This document shows positions 1-8,646 of a stretch of 64,000 nucleotides of DNA, piece after piece. The stretch is from the NCBI RefSeq assembly GCF_023507705.1, contig NZ_JALBGD010000001.1, positions 1 through 64,000 of the forward strand, in the 5' to 3' direction. Within the stretch, counting starts at the first letter, position 1; each line of letters opens with the position of its first letter. Source of the DNA: Stappia sp. WLB 29 (GTDB taxonomy: Bacteria; Pseudomonadota; Alphaproteobacteria; Rhizobiales; Stappiaceae). A program made the position numbers and the translations under genes. Below the pieces are notes generated by a model that was not told the origin of the DNA, did not search any database, and saw only the letters and a program-made list of their open reading frames with translations.

Positions 1-456
1 GCCGCAGGCGAAGCCGGAGAGCCGGGACCCTTTGGCACCCTCGGCGGGTGTGAGGCGCTCCACCCTCTCTCGTCGTCATTCCGGGCGAGCATCGCGAGAC
101 CCGGAACCGGAGAGCCACGGCGGTTGCGGTGTCTTGCGGGAGTGCCTTCGACAGGCCCTCGGCTCTCCGGCCCCGGCTCGGCGCTGGCGCGCCGTCCGGG
201 AGGACGCAAGGAGGGGTGGGTGGACGAGCGCGGGGGCAATCTGCCGCTTTCCAATATCGCGGGCTGTGGTCTTGAATATATTTTTCGAATTATTGCGTAA
301 TATACTTAATATAGGCATGCCTTCGATATCATCTCGCGTCGGAATTAAGACAAAACAAGATTTATGCCTTTGAAGGCGCGCGGGATAGCCTTTGCGAATA
401 CGTCCGGCAGCGGCCCGGCAGACAGGCCGCCCGGCATGTTCGAGGAGGGCTCAAAC
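1..456. other. Intergenic region upstream of the biosynthetic operon
   Basis: I see no gene with family similarity here. The first 240 bases are GC-rich and include a dispersed repeat (74-107). Bases 265-330 are sharply AT-rich and are the likely promoter zone for the gene starting at 457. They contain a partial palindrome (TTGAATATATTTTTCGAA, 272-289) that resembles AT-rich motifs in front of other genes of this locus. It is also one base off a TGA-N9-TCA iron operator, which I consider too weak to call. Confidence 0.5.
74..107. repeat. Dispersed intergenic repeat, copy 1
   Basis: This stretch matches 43279-43313 at nearly every base; the shared core is CGAGCATCGCGAGA flanked by CCGG on both sides. 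Short CCGG-bounded elements of this kind are common between genes in Hyphomicrobiales genomes. The function is unknown. The match was made by eye. Confidence 0.6.
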
Positions 457-1200
457 GTGATCGTCCGTACCTTCAAGGCCGCCGGCGATGCGCCGGTTTT
501 CCGCTATGCGGTGTCCCGCGAGGTGGTCTCGCGCAACGACCAGGTGGGCCACGCGCTCTACGATACGACGCTGGCCGCCGGCGCTGCCGACACGGTGGCG
601 CGCGATGCCGCCGGCGAGTTTCCCGCGCAGGCGCATTTCTGCCTCTCCGGCAGCGGCACTGTGACCGTCGACGGGCGCAGCGAGCGCGCCTCGCCCGGAA
701 CGCTGGTCGCCGCGCGGGCCGGCGCGGAGGTGAGCTTCATCGCCGAGACCGAGATGCGCATCTGCACCGTCTTCGGCGGCGAAGGGCCGCAGGAGGCGAT
801 CCGCGCCGACGCGCTGATCCGCCATGTCGACGAGTTCATCGGCACCGAGCGCGACGTCTTCTGGGGCAACGGCCAGAGCCGGCGCCTGCTGGTCAAGGCC
901 GACGGCTTCGGCTTCGCCCTGTGCCAGACGCTCGGCAATGCCAATACGGACTCGCCGCTGCAATACCGGCACCATTTCGAGAGCTGCTACTATGTCTCGG
1001 GCAGCGGCGAATATGTGTGGGAGAGCGGCAGCCACCCGATCGACACCAACGGCGCCCGGGCGACCGCCTTCATCATGAACCGCAACGATGCCCACCGGAT
1101 GGTGGTGCGCGATCCCGCCATCTGCCTCAGCATCTTCAGCCCGCCGATCGAAGGCACCGAGGCACACGACTTTTCCGGCGGCCGGCCGTCGTCCTATTGA
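457..1200 (+). CDS. Tandem EctC-like (ectoine synthase family) double cupin protein
   Basis: The product is 247 aa, about twice the size of ectoine synthase (~130 aa), and consists of two EctC-like cupin halves (about 1-115 and 125-235). I chose the GTG at 457 because GAGGAGGG lies 7 nt upstream and the protein then begins MIVR, as EctC does; an ATG further upstream in frame lacks this support. EctC cyclises N-acetyl-diaminobutyrate using iron held by Glu57, Tyr85 and His93. In the C-terminal half Glu175 and His213 align with two of these, but the Tyr is Phe205. The N-terminal half appears to lack all three ligands. It is unlikely to be a true ectoine synthase: ectA and ectB are absent, and the next gene encodes an amine N-monooxygenase. 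A cyclising or dehydrating step on a diamine-derived intermediate is a guess. Confidence 0.7.
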   Translation: MIVRTFKAAGDAPVFRYAVSREVVSRNDQVGHALYDTTLAAGAADTVARDAAGEFPAQAHFCLSGSGTVTVDGRSERASPGTLVAARAGAEVSFIAETEMRICTVFGGEGPQEAIRADALIRHVDEFIGTERDVFWGNGQSRRLLVKADGFGFALCQTLGNANTDSPLQYRHHFESCYYVSGSGEYVWESGSHPIDTNGARATAFIMNRNDAHRMVVRDPAICLSIFSPPIEGTEAHDFSGGRPSSY

Positions 1201-1286
1201 GAGACGCCCTCCAGCGCGCTGGAACCCGTCTCGGACCAGGCGAGCGGGGCTTGGCGGCAATCAGTCGCCAAGCCACCGAATGGGCC

Positions 1287-1302
1287 GAATATAATATATT
1301 TC
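1287..1302. promoter_or_regulatory. AT-rich partial palindrome upstream of the N-monooxygenase gene
   Basis: GAATATAATATATTTC lies in the 187-base gap between the cupin and monooxygenase genes and stands out against GC-rich flanks. Similar GAATAT/ATATTTC cores occur near 274, 7533, 14758, 16041 and 18374, all next to genes of this locus. It may be a promoter element or an operator for a shared regulator; this is inference from recurrence only. Confidence 0.3.
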
Positions 1303-1387
1303 AACTGCTTTTGCCGGATCGCTAAGGTTTTCCCGTCCGCCGCGGATGCCGTCCGCGTCCCGGTTGGCGTCGCCGGAAGGAGTTTCA

Positions 1388-2749
1388 ATGACGTCGCAAT
1401 CCGTGCAAAGCGCCGAAGGCCATGTCTTCGATATCATCGGCATCGGTATCGGCCCGTTCAATCTCGGGCTCGCCTGTCTGACCCAGCCGATCCGCGATCT
1501 CGACTGCCTGTTCCTGGAACGCAAGGACCAGTTCAACTGGCACGAGGGAACCTTGCTGGAAACGGCGACGCTGCAGACGCCCTTCCTGTGCGACCTCGTC
1601 ACCCTGGCCGATCCGACCAGCGAGTTCAGCTTCCTCAATTACCTGAAGCAGACCGGCCGGATCTACGCCTTCTATGCGTTCCTGCTGGACACGGAAAACT
1701 TCTTCCTGCTGCGCAACGAATTCAACAAGTACTACCGCTGGGCCGCTAGCCGTCTCGACAACGTGGTGTTCAACCGCGAGGTGGAGGCCGTCGAATACGA
1801 CGAGAAGGCCGGCGTCTACCGGGTGACCAGCTTCAACACCAAGATGGGCCAGCGCAAGGTGCTGCTCGCCCGCCGCATCGTGCTCGGCTCGGGCATGTCG
1901 CCGGCGCTGCCCGCCCCGTGCGAGCCGCTGCGCGGCACGCTGCTGCACAGCGCCGACTACCTGCGCAACCGCGAGGCGGTGCGGCAGAGGAAGTCGATCA
2001 CCGTGGTCGGCTCGGGCCAGAGCGCGGCCGAGGTCTATCACGACCTGCTCACCGACATCGACCGCTACGGCTACCGGCTCAACTGGGTGACGCGCTCCTC
2101 GCGCCTCGTGCCGCGGGAGCTGACCAAGTTCACCCTGCAGATGACGACGCCGGACTATGCCGACTATTTCTTCTCGCTCTCGCGGCCCAAGCGCGAGGAC
2201 CTGGTGCGGGCGATGCAGGCGATCTTCAAGGGCGTCAACCCGTCCCTGATCAACGATATCTACGACCTGCGCTACCGCAAGCTGCTCGGCGGCGATGTCG
2301 ACATGATGCTGATCTCCAACACAGAGGTGGAGGCCTGCACCCACGATGCGGCGAGCGACAGCTTCCGCGTCACCTTCCGTCAGGTGGAGGAGGAGAAGTC
2401 CTTCGAGCTGGAGACGGAGGTGCTGATCATGGGCACCGGCTACCGGTTCCGCATGCCGGACTATCTGAAGCCCATCTCCGACCGCATCAACTGGTGCGGG
2501 GAGGGGCGCTTCGCGGTGGCGCGCAACTGCAGCATCGACAAGGAGGGCGGCGAGATCTTCGTCCAGAACGCGGAAATCCACGCCGACAGCTACCTGCCGC
2601 CGGACCTCGGCCAGTCCTGCTACCGCAACTCGGTCATCATCCGCGAGGTGCTGGGCAAGGAATACTACCCGGTGGAGCGGAGCCTCGCCTTCCAGCGCTT
2701 TTCCTCGCCCGCGGACGGCCTTACCGCCGCCGTCTCGGCCGGCGGCTGA
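1388..2749 (+). CDS. IucD/AlcA-like lysine/ornithine (amine) N-monooxygenase
   Basis: This 453-aa flavin-dependent enzyme of the IucD/AlcA/SidA family N-hydroxylates the side-chain amine of lysine, ornithine or a diamine using FAD, NADPH and O2, the first step of hydroxamate siderophore synthesis. The FAD motif GIGIGPFNLGL is near residue 18, the NADPH motif GSGQSAAE near 207, and the family's C-terminal GTGYRF near 350. Length is normal for the family. The ATG at 1388 is preceded by GGAAGGAG at good spacing. The NIS synthetase starts 15 bases downstream, so the two are probably co-transcribed. No GNAT acetyl- or acyltransferase (IucB/AlcB), the usual partner that converts the hydroxylamine to a hydroxamate, was found in the window. 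The substrate cannot be read from sequence. Confidence 0.88.
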   Translation: MTSQSVQSAEGHVFDIIGIGIGPFNLGLACLTQPIRDLDCLFLERKDQFNWHEGTLLETATLQTPFLCDLVTLADPTSEFSFLNYLKQTGRIYAFYAFLLDTENFFLLRNEFNKYYRWAASRLDNVVFNREVEAVEYDEKAGVYRVTSFNTKMGQRKVLLARRIVLGSGMSPALPAPCEPLRGTLLHSADYLRNREAVRQRKSITVVGSGQSAAEVYHDLLTDIDRYGYRLNWVTRSSRLVPRELTKFTLQMTTPDYADYFFSLSRPKREDLVRAMQAIFKGVNPSLINDIYDLRYRKLLGGDVDMMLISNTEVEACTHDAASDSFRVTFRQVEEEKSFELETEVLIMGTGYRFRMPDYLKPISDRINWCGEGRFAVARNCSIDKEGGEIFVQNAEIHADSYLPPDLGQSCYRNSVIIREVLGKEYYPVERSLAFQRFSSPADGLTAAVSAGG

Positions 2750-2764
2750 CGGGGCAAGACGACG

Positions 2765-4663
2765 ATGGATGCGATGACCGCCGCCCTGCAGACCATGCCG
2801 CCGCACGAGCGTGCGACCGCGCATCTGGAAAGCGACCGCTGGCTGTGGGCCAATCGGCAGCTGGTGCGCAAGGCGATCTCCGAATTCGCCCACGAGCTGC
2901 TGCTTGCCCCGCGTGAGGTGGAGCCGGCAGGCGCCGGCCAGGCCGGAAGCTACGTGCTGGAGCAGCCGGCGCTCGGCATCGAATACACGTTCCGCGCCCG
3001 GCGCATGCGCCTCGACCACTGGCAGGTGGACGCCCACTCGATCAAGAAGCGGATCAGGGGCGAGCAGGCAGTGCTCGACGCGCTGAAGTTCATCATCGAG
3101 TTCAAGACCGAGCTCGGCATTCGCGACGCGATGATGCCGGTCTATCTCGACGAGATCAGCAGCATTCTCTACGGCAGCGCCTACAAGGCGGCGACCAAGC
3201 CGCACCGGGCGTCCGACCTTGCCGGCGCCGACTTCCAGGCCATCGAGACGGGCATGACCGAGGGTCATCCCTCCTTCGTCGCCAACAACGGCCGGCTCGG
3301 CTTCGACACGGCCGACTATCCGCTCTACGCGCCGGAGGCGGCGGGTCCGCTGTCCATCGTCTGGATCGCGGTCTCCCGCGAGCATTCGCGCTTCACCGCG
3401 ATGGCCGGCATCGACCACGACCGCTTGATGGCGGAAGAGTTGGGAGAGGACACGGTCGCCGACTACCGGGCGCAGCTGACCGGCGAGGGGCTCGACCCCG
3501 ACCGCTACCACTTCATGCCGGTGCATCCCTGGCAGTGGTTCAATCGGATCTCGATGAGCTTTGCCCCGGAGATCGCCCGGCGCAACATCGTCTATCTCGG
3601 CCTGTCGCGGGACCTCTACCAGCCGCAGCAGTCGATCCGCACCTTCTTCAATGCCTCGGCGCCGTCGAAGCGCTACGTGAAGATGGCGCTGTCGATCCTC
3701 AACATGGGCTTCATGCTGCAGCGCGGCCTGTCGCCGGAGGACATGCAGACGACGCCGGAGATCAACGAGTGGCTGCGCAACCTGCTGGCGCGCGACCGCT
3801 ACCTGCAGGACAACGGCTTCTGCCTGATCTGCGAGCAGGCGACGATCAGCTACCGCAATCCCTATTACGAGGAAGGGCTGGCGGCGGATTCTCCCTACAA
3901 GCACGTGCTCGCCGCCCTGTGGCGGGAAAGCCCGGTCAACCTGATCCGGCCCGGCGAGCGGCTGATGACGATGGCCGCCTTGCTGCATCTCGACCCGCAA
4001 GGGGATTCGCTGACCGCCAGCCTGATCGAGCGTTCGCGGCTGGGGGCGGAGGAGTGGATCCGCCGCTACCTCAAGGCCTATCTGGCGCCGGTGCTGCACT
4101 GCTACTACGCCTACGACATCATCTTCATGCCGCATGGCGAGAACGTCATTCTCATTCTGGAGAACGACGCGCCGACGCGCATCGTCATGAAGGACCTGGC
4201 GGAGGAGATGCGCATCCTCAACAGCGGCGCGACGCTGCCGCCGGTGGTGCGGCGCAACTGCGTGGTGCTGGACGATGCGGTGCGGCTGGACGGCATCTTC
4301 ACCGATGTCTTCGACTGCTATTTCCGCCATCTGGCGGCGATCCTCGACGAGCGGCAGGTGCTGCCCGAGGCGCGGTTCTGGGCGCTGGTCGGCGAGTGCG
4401 TGCGCGAGTACCAGGCGGCGCAGCCGCAATATGCGGACAAGTTCGCCCGCCACGACGTCTTCGTGCCGGAGTTCCCCCGCAACTGCATCAACCGGTTGCA
4501 GCTGCGCGACAACCGGCAGCTTCTCGATCCCAACGATCCCGACAAGGGGTTCGAATATGCCGGGACGCTGCCCAATCCGCTGACCATTGGGGCGGACGGG
4601 TCGCCGGGCGTGCTGCGCCGGGCGATGGGGCATATCGGGACCTATTTCCTCGGCCCGGGCTGA
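2765..4663 (+). CDS. IucA/IucC family NIS siderophore synthetase (type C-like)
   Basis: This 632-aa ATP-dependent NIS synthetase belongs to a family that adenylates a carboxylate (citrate, a citrate amide or a succinyl hydroxamate) and condenses it with an amine or hydroxylamine. The ATP-site signature GHPSFVANNGRLGF is near residue 167 and HPWQWFN near 254; the C-terminal ~160 residues resemble the FhuF-like ferric reductase portion. The GHP...NNGR form is the one I associate with type C enzymes (IucC, AlcC, DesD, RhbF), which use an already carboxylated or succinylated partner or macrocyclise a monomer. Only one synthetase is present, whereas aerobactin-type pathways need two. With the N-monooxygenase it gives strong support for a hydroxamate-type product. 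Confidence 0.88.
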   Translation: MDAMTAALQTMPPHERATAHLESDRWLWANRQLVRKAISEFAHELLLAPREVEPAGAGQAGSYVLEQPALGIEYTFRARRMRLDHWQVDAHSIKKRIRGEQAVLDALKFIIEFKTELGIRDAMMPVYLDEISSILYGSAYKAATKPHRASDLAGADFQAIETGMTEGHPSFVANNGRLGFDTADYPLYAPEAAGPLSIVWIAVSREHSRFTAMAGIDHDRLMAEELGEDTVADYRAQLTGEGLDPDRYHFMPVHPWQWFNRISMSFAPEIARRNIVYLGLSRDLYQPQQSIRTFFNASAPSKRYVKMALSILNMGFMLQRGLSPEDMQTTPEINEWLRNLLARDRYLQDNGFCLICEQATISYRNPYYEEGLAADSPYKHVLAALWRESPVNLIRPGERLMTMAALLHLDPQGDSLTASLIERSRLGAEEWIRRYLKAYLAPVLHCYYAYDIIFMPHGENVILILENDAPTRIVMKDLAEEMRILNSGATLPPVVRRNCVVLDDAVRLDGIFTDVFDCYFRHLAAILDERQVLPEARFWALVGECVREYQAAQPQYADKFARHDVFVPEFPRNCINRLQLRDNRQLLDPNDPDKGFEYAGTLPNPLTIGADGSPGVLRRAMGHIGTYFLGPG

Positions 4664-4816
4664 GGCCGGTTTCGTCTGTCTCGCGCTGCTTGCGCAGATA
4701 TGAAAACGGACTTTGTTGCAAGAAACCCTCTCTGGAATACTGGAGGCGCGCCGTCTTTCGATGGTTTTCGAAAGCAAACGGCTCGTCATTTCTGCCTATC
4801 CGGGAAGGGAAATACG

Positions 4817-5590
4817 ATGTTGAAGGCTATCGAGATTTCGAAGGAGCTTAACGCGGACAGCCTCCGCAAGCTCATCGCGAAGAACATCGATGCGATCCAT
4901 GTGCCGGGTTTCTACCCCAAGGACCTGTCGGCCACCTTCGCCGACTGCATCGCCGGCCATTCGGAGCTGGAAGCCTACAAGGTGCAGAACGCGCTGAAGC
5001 GACTCGGCATGGGCTATGTCGATGTCGGCAAGGACGCGGACAACGCCAACCGCTACCACAGCGAGGCGATGCGCTCGATCTGGGGCATCCGCGACATGAT
5101 CTACCCCAACCTGACGCCGCTCGACCATTTCCGCCTGTTGCTGGAGGAAGTCTGGCCGGCGGGCGCGACCATCCAGACCATCGACGGGCGCAAGAGCTTC
5201 GTCGGCACCTGCCGGGTGATCGATCCGGGCGCCAAGATGCTGCCGCACAACGATCGGCTGGCGCGGATGCTGTCGAACGGCACGTCGGACCTGACCGGCC
5301 AGCTGGCGGTCAACGTGTATCTCGACATGCCGCCGGAGGGCGGCGAGCTGGAGCTGTGGCTGAGCGAGCCGACGCCGGAGCAGGACAAGGAGCAGGAGAC
5401 CCGCGACGGGCTCGACCGCGAGGTGCTGGGCGAGCCGCGGCTGGTGATCCGGCCGGAGAACGGCGACCTGGTTCTGTTCAATTCGCAGCTGATCCACGGG
5501 GTGACGCCGGGCGTCGGCGGGCGCCGGGTGACGATGTCCTGCTTCGTCGGCTATCGCGGCGACGACCAGCCGCTGACCTACTGGAGCTGA
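4817..5590 (+). CDS. 2-oxoglutarate/Fe(II)-dependent oxygenase
   Basis: This 257-aa double-stranded beta-helix oxygenase carries the facial triad HxD...H: His144-Asn-Asp146 and His227, followed by Arg236/Arg237 as the likely 2-oxoglutarate-binding Arg. An Asp is present rather than the Gly/Ala of halogenases, so hydroxylation, desaturation or ring formation is expected. The ATG at 4817 has AAGGGA 7 nt upstream; open frame before it (from 4700) is GC-poor and looks like leader. The 153-base gap to the NIS synthetase could hold an internal promoter. It is not of the EctD type, since the PhyH-like EctD signature is missing. It probably tailors the metabolite made by this operon; the substrate is unknown. 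Confidence 0.75.
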   Translation: MLKAIEISKELNADSLRKLIAKNIDAIHVPGFYPKDLSATFADCIAGHSELEAYKVQNALKRLGMGYVDVGKDADNANRYHSEAMRSIWGIRDMIYPNLTPLDHFRLLLEEVWPAGATIQTIDGRKSFVGTCRVIDPGAKMLPHNDRLARMLSNGTSDLTGQLAVNVYLDMPPEGGELELWLSEPTPEQDKEQETRDGLDREVLGEPRLVIRPENGDLVLFNSQLIHGVTPGVGGRRVTMSCFVGYRGDDQPLTYWS

Positions 5591-5624
5591 CGCTGCCGCT
5601 TCATCCTCTTGCCGGAACGAAAAG

Positions 5625-5663
5625 GGGCGCGCCTTCGGGATGAAGGCGCGCCCTAGTTTATTT
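5625..5663. terminator. Bidirectional intrinsic terminator
   Basis: A perfect 12-bp stem (GGGCGCGCCTTC with GAAGGCGCGCCC, loop GGGAT) is followed by TAGTTTATTT on the + strand and by CCTTTTCG on the minus strand. It lies between the convergent 2OG oxygenase and exporter genes and can end both transcripts. Confidence 0.85.
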
Positions 5664-5745
5664 CGGGGAGGAACCTTCCGCCGCAACCCGGCCCGCCTCC
5701 TGGAAAGCGGGCCGGATTCCGCTGAAGCGGCGGACGGCCTTCCGG

Positions 5746-7320
5746 TTACTCGCCCGCCGCTGCGGTTGCCGGGGCCTCGGGCCCCGCCAGCAGGTCGCGA
5801 CGCCGGATCATCAGACCAGAGATGACGATGGCAAGAACCGAAAGCAGGGCGACGATCCACATCAGCACCGAGAAGGCGGAGGCGAAGCTCGCCCGGCCGA
5901 ATTCGGTGACTGCCGGCTGGACCTCGACCGGCGCGCTGGCAACGGCGCCGGCGAAGTCGCCGCGGGCGATGAAGTTCGCCGTATTGGTGAGGCCTTCGCC
6001 GAGCGCGGTCGCCAGATCGCCCGAGCCGCCGAGCTGCAGCGTGATGCTGGACAGCAGGATGGCGCCGAACACCGAAATCGACAGGGTGAAGGAGCCGTGG
6101 CGGAAGGTGATGTTGACGCCCGAGGCGACGCCTGCCCGCTCCGGCGGGACGACGGCGGTGGCAACGTTGGAGAGCTCGCCGTTGATCAGGCCCGTGCCGA
6201 TGCCGAGCAGCAGGAAGGCGACCACCCACACGACCACCTCGGCCGGGGGAGCGATGGCGAGCCACAGGAAGCCGACGGCGACGAGCGCGCAGCCGAAGGC
6301 GATGAGACCGCGCACGCCGAGACGGTCGGGCGAGGCGAGCCGCGCGCCGAGCGGGGCGACGAGCAGCAGGGGGATGGTCATCGGCAGCAGCATCAGGCCG
6401 GCCGAGGACGCGGACATCTCGTGCACCACCTGGAAGTAGATCGGCAGGTAGACCAGCATGACCCAGAAGGTGATGCTGTTGAGCACGCAGACCAGCTGCA
6501 CCCCGGTGAAGGTGGGAATGCGGAAGAGGCGCAGGTCGAAGGCCGGCTTCTTCACGCTGGTCTCGATCCATACGAACAGCAGGAACAGCACCACGGCGCC
6601 GGCAATGGCCGCCAGGATGGTGTCGCTGCCCCAGCCGCGCTCGCCGCCCTCGATCACTGCGTAGGAGAGGCAGCCCAGCGCACCGGTGAAGGTGAGGATG
6701 CCCGGCCAGTCGAGGCCGCCCGCATTGTCGTCGGAGGATTCTTCCACGCGCCAGTAGCACAGCGTGATCAGCACCGCGACGATCGGCACGTTGAGCAGGA
6801 AGATCCAGCGCCAGCTGAGCAGGTCGACGAGAATGCCGCCGACGATGGGGCCGAAGGCCGCGCCGCAACCGATCGACACGCCCCATAGCGCGAAGGCCTG
6901 GGCCCGGTCGGAGCCCTGGAATGCATTGGAGATCAGCGCGACGCCGAGGATCAGCATGGCGGAGGCCGAGAGCCCTTGCGCGACACGCCCCCAGATCAGC
7001 GCCGTTGGCGTGTCGGCGAGGCCGACGATCAGCGAGGTGACGCCGAACAGGGCGAGGCCGATCACCATCACCCGCCTGCGACCGAACCAGTCGGCGATGG
7101 CGCCGACGGCGATCAGCACCGAGGTATAGGCGATGTTGTAGGCGTTGATGATCCATTGGAGCTCGGCGAAGCTCGCCTTCAGCTCCCGCTCGATGGAGGG
7201 CAGCGCGATGGCCACCACCGTCACGTCGAGAATGACGAGGAACGAGCCGAGCGCGGCGACCGCGAGCGTCGGCCAGTTGTCCATCAAGGAGGAACGTGGT
7301 GTCGATTGGACTGAGGTCAT
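5746..7320 (-). CDS. MFS drug/metabolite exporter, DHA2 (EmrB/QacA) 14-TM family
   Basis: This 524-aa inner-membrane protein has about 14 hydrophobic segments. It carries MFS motif A (GAIADWFGRRR) in the loop after TM2, an RVAQGLSASA motif B, and the antiporter motif C (GPIVGG) in TM5 that marks proton-coupled exporters. Its position at the downstream end of the minus-strand biosynthetic block suggests it exports the product of the locus, as DHA2 and EntS-like carriers do for siderophores and antibiotics. A 258-base gap separates it from the upstream hydratase gene, so it may have its own promoter; a near-palindromic AT-rich element sits there. The substrate is inferred from context only. Confidence 0.82.
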   Translation of the reverse strand: MTSVQSTPRSSLMDNWPTLAVAALGSFLVILDVTVVAIALPSIERELKASFAELQWIINAYNIAYTSVLIAVGAIADWFGRRRVMVIGLALFGVTSLIVGLADTPTALIWGRVAQGLSASAMLILGVALISNAFQGSDRAQAFALWGVSIGCGAAFGPIVGGILVDLLSWRWIFLLNVPIVAVLITLCYWRVEESSDDNAGGLDWPGILTFTGALGCLSYAVIEGGERGWGSDTILAAIAGAVVLFLLFVWIETSVKKPAFDLRLFRIPTFTGVQLVCVLNSITFWVMLVYLPIYFQVVHEMSASSAGLMLLPMTIPLLLVAPLGARLASPDRLGVRGLIAFGCALVAVGFLWLAIAPPAEVVVWVVAFLLLGIGTGLINGELSNVATAVVPPERAGVASGVNITFRHGSFTLSISVFGAILLSSITLQLGGSGDLATALGEGLTNTANFIARGDFAGAVASAPVEVQPAVTEFGRASFASAFSVLMWIVALLSVLAIVISGLMIRRRDLLAGPEAPATAAAGE

Positions 7321-7532
7321 TGTCTGTTTCCCGAATGCGTTTGCGGAAACGGTCGCCGGTTGGCGAAGCCTCCGACGGCGATCTGCCGTGAAACGACTGC
7401 AAGGCGGGAAAGGGGCGGTTCTCCTCCCGCAAGCGCTGCGCGCGAACGATGGCGATCCGGGTGCAACCCCGCATCGTTGTTGATCTTTTCTGCGCCTTGC
7501 CCGAGAAAATCTAAAGGCGCCCCGGAAGCGGG

Positions 7533-7548
7533 GGAAATATATAATTCC
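7533..7548. promoter_or_regulatory. AT-rich near-palindrome upstream of the exporter gene
   Basis: GGAAATATATAATTCC reads almost the same on both strands (14 of 16 positions). It sits between the stop of the HIBCH-like gene and the start of the exporter gene. It is a candidate operator or promoter element and resembles the AT-rich motifs elsewhere in the locus. Confidence 0.35.
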
Positions 7549-7578
7549 GCAGGGTTCAGGTGCCTTTGCGACTGACGT

Positions 7579-8646
7579 TCAAGGCCCATCAAGCGCCAGC
7601 GGCAAGGGCGCGCCGGCAGCGGGCAGGAACGGCGCGAGGTCGGCGTCCGTGAAGCGATGCGTGTGGGGCTGCGTCCAGACCGGACGGCGGTCGCGGTCGA
7701 TCATGGCCGCGCGGATGCCTTCCGCGAAATCCGGATGGGTCATCAGTCGAGAGACCACGGCATACTCGAACCCGAGCGCGGCCTCCAGGCTGCCCTGCCG
7801 GCGGGCACGGGCGAGCGCCCCCAAGGTCAGCGCGAGCGCGAGCGGCGAGGCCTTGAGGAGGGCGCGGGCGGCGCGCGCGCAAGCCTCGCCGCCCGCTTCC
7901 AGCCGGGCGAGGATCTGCGGCACGTCGGGGGCGGCGAAGGCATGCTCCAGCTCCGGCGAGAAGCCGGGCAGGGCGGGGGCAGCAGTGCTGTCCGGCACGG
8001 GCGCGGGCAGGGCGGCGATGCCTTGCGCGCACAGCGCCTCCGCCAGCTCCGACATCTGGTCCGAGGCGATGCGCCGGCGCAGGAGGCCGAGCGCCGCGGC
8101 CGTATCCGCGCCGAGTTTCTCGCCGGTGAGGGCAATGAAGGCGGCGAGCGGAGCGGGAAGGCCGGAGAGAAGATGCGAAGCGCCGGAATCGGGGATCCAG
8201 CCGATGCCGCATTCCGGCATGGCGAAGCTCGCTCGCTCGCTGGCGATGGAATAGTTGGCGTGGAGCGCCAGGCCGAGGCCGCCGCCCATGGCAGTGCCGT
8301 CGATCAAGGCGACGACGGGCTTCGGGTACTGCGCAAGGGCAAGGTCGAGACGGTATTCGGCAAGGCAGTGGCCGCGTGCGCCGTCCACGTCGCCGCGGAC
8401 GATGCGGCCATGCACGGCGGCGATGTCGCCGCCGGCGCAAAAGGCCCGCCCGCCGACCGCATCGATGACGACGAGTTCGACCGCCGGATCGTTCCGCCAG
8501 TCCTCGAGCGCCGAGGCGATGCCGGCAAGCATCGCCTCGCTGAGCATGTTGAGGGCGCGGGGACGGTTCAGCGTGATCCGCCCGGCGCGGCCCTTGCGCC
8601 GCACCAGGAGTTCGTCCTGCTGCGGCGGGGCGAGAGTGGCGCTCAA
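7579..8646 (-). CDS. HIBCH-like enoyl-CoA hydratase/isomerase superfamily protein
   Basis: This 355-aa crotonase-fold protein is closest in pattern to 3-hydroxyisobutyryl-CoA hydrolases. It has the oxyanion-hole motifs FCAGGD and GGGLGL, and the HIBCH-type MPE...GWIPDSGAS block in which Glu and Asp act in catalysis. The frame is open far upstream, but the start is best placed at the TTG at 8646, which overlaps the stop of the preceding KASIII gene (ATTGA). The two are therefore probably translationally coupled and not fused. In bkd pathways HIBCH hydrolyses a valine intermediate; here, next to a carrier protein and KASIII-like proteins, it may act as a hydratase or thioesterase on a carrier- or CoA-bound intermediate. 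Confidence 0.72.
   Translation of the reverse strand: MSATLAPPQQDELLVRRKGRAGRITLNRPRALNMLSEAMLAGIASALEDWRNDPAVELVVIDAVGGRAFCAGGDIAAVHGRIVRGDVDGARGHCLAEYRLDLALAQYPKPVVALIDGTAMGGGLGLALHANYSIASERASFAMPECGIGWIPDSGASHLLSGLPAPLAAFIALTGEKLGADTAAALGLLRRRIASDQMSELAEALCAQGIAALPAPVPDSTAAPALPGFSPELEHAFAAPDVPQILARLEAGGEACARAARALLKASPLALALTLGALARARRQGSLEAALGFEYAVVSRLMTHPDFAEGIRAAMIDRDRRPVWTQPHTHRFTDADLAPFLPAAGAPLPLALDGP

Noticed and set aside
274-288. IRO-like site TGAATATATTTTTCG ahead of the cupin gene
   Set aside because: It misses one fixed base in a very AT-rich context, so a chance match is likely.
1385-4789. A 1134-codon open frame on the minus strand
   Set aside because: It is antisense to the monooxygenase and NIS synthetase genes, has biased Arg/Ala/Val composition and no family motif. 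Such frames are common in high-GC DNA.
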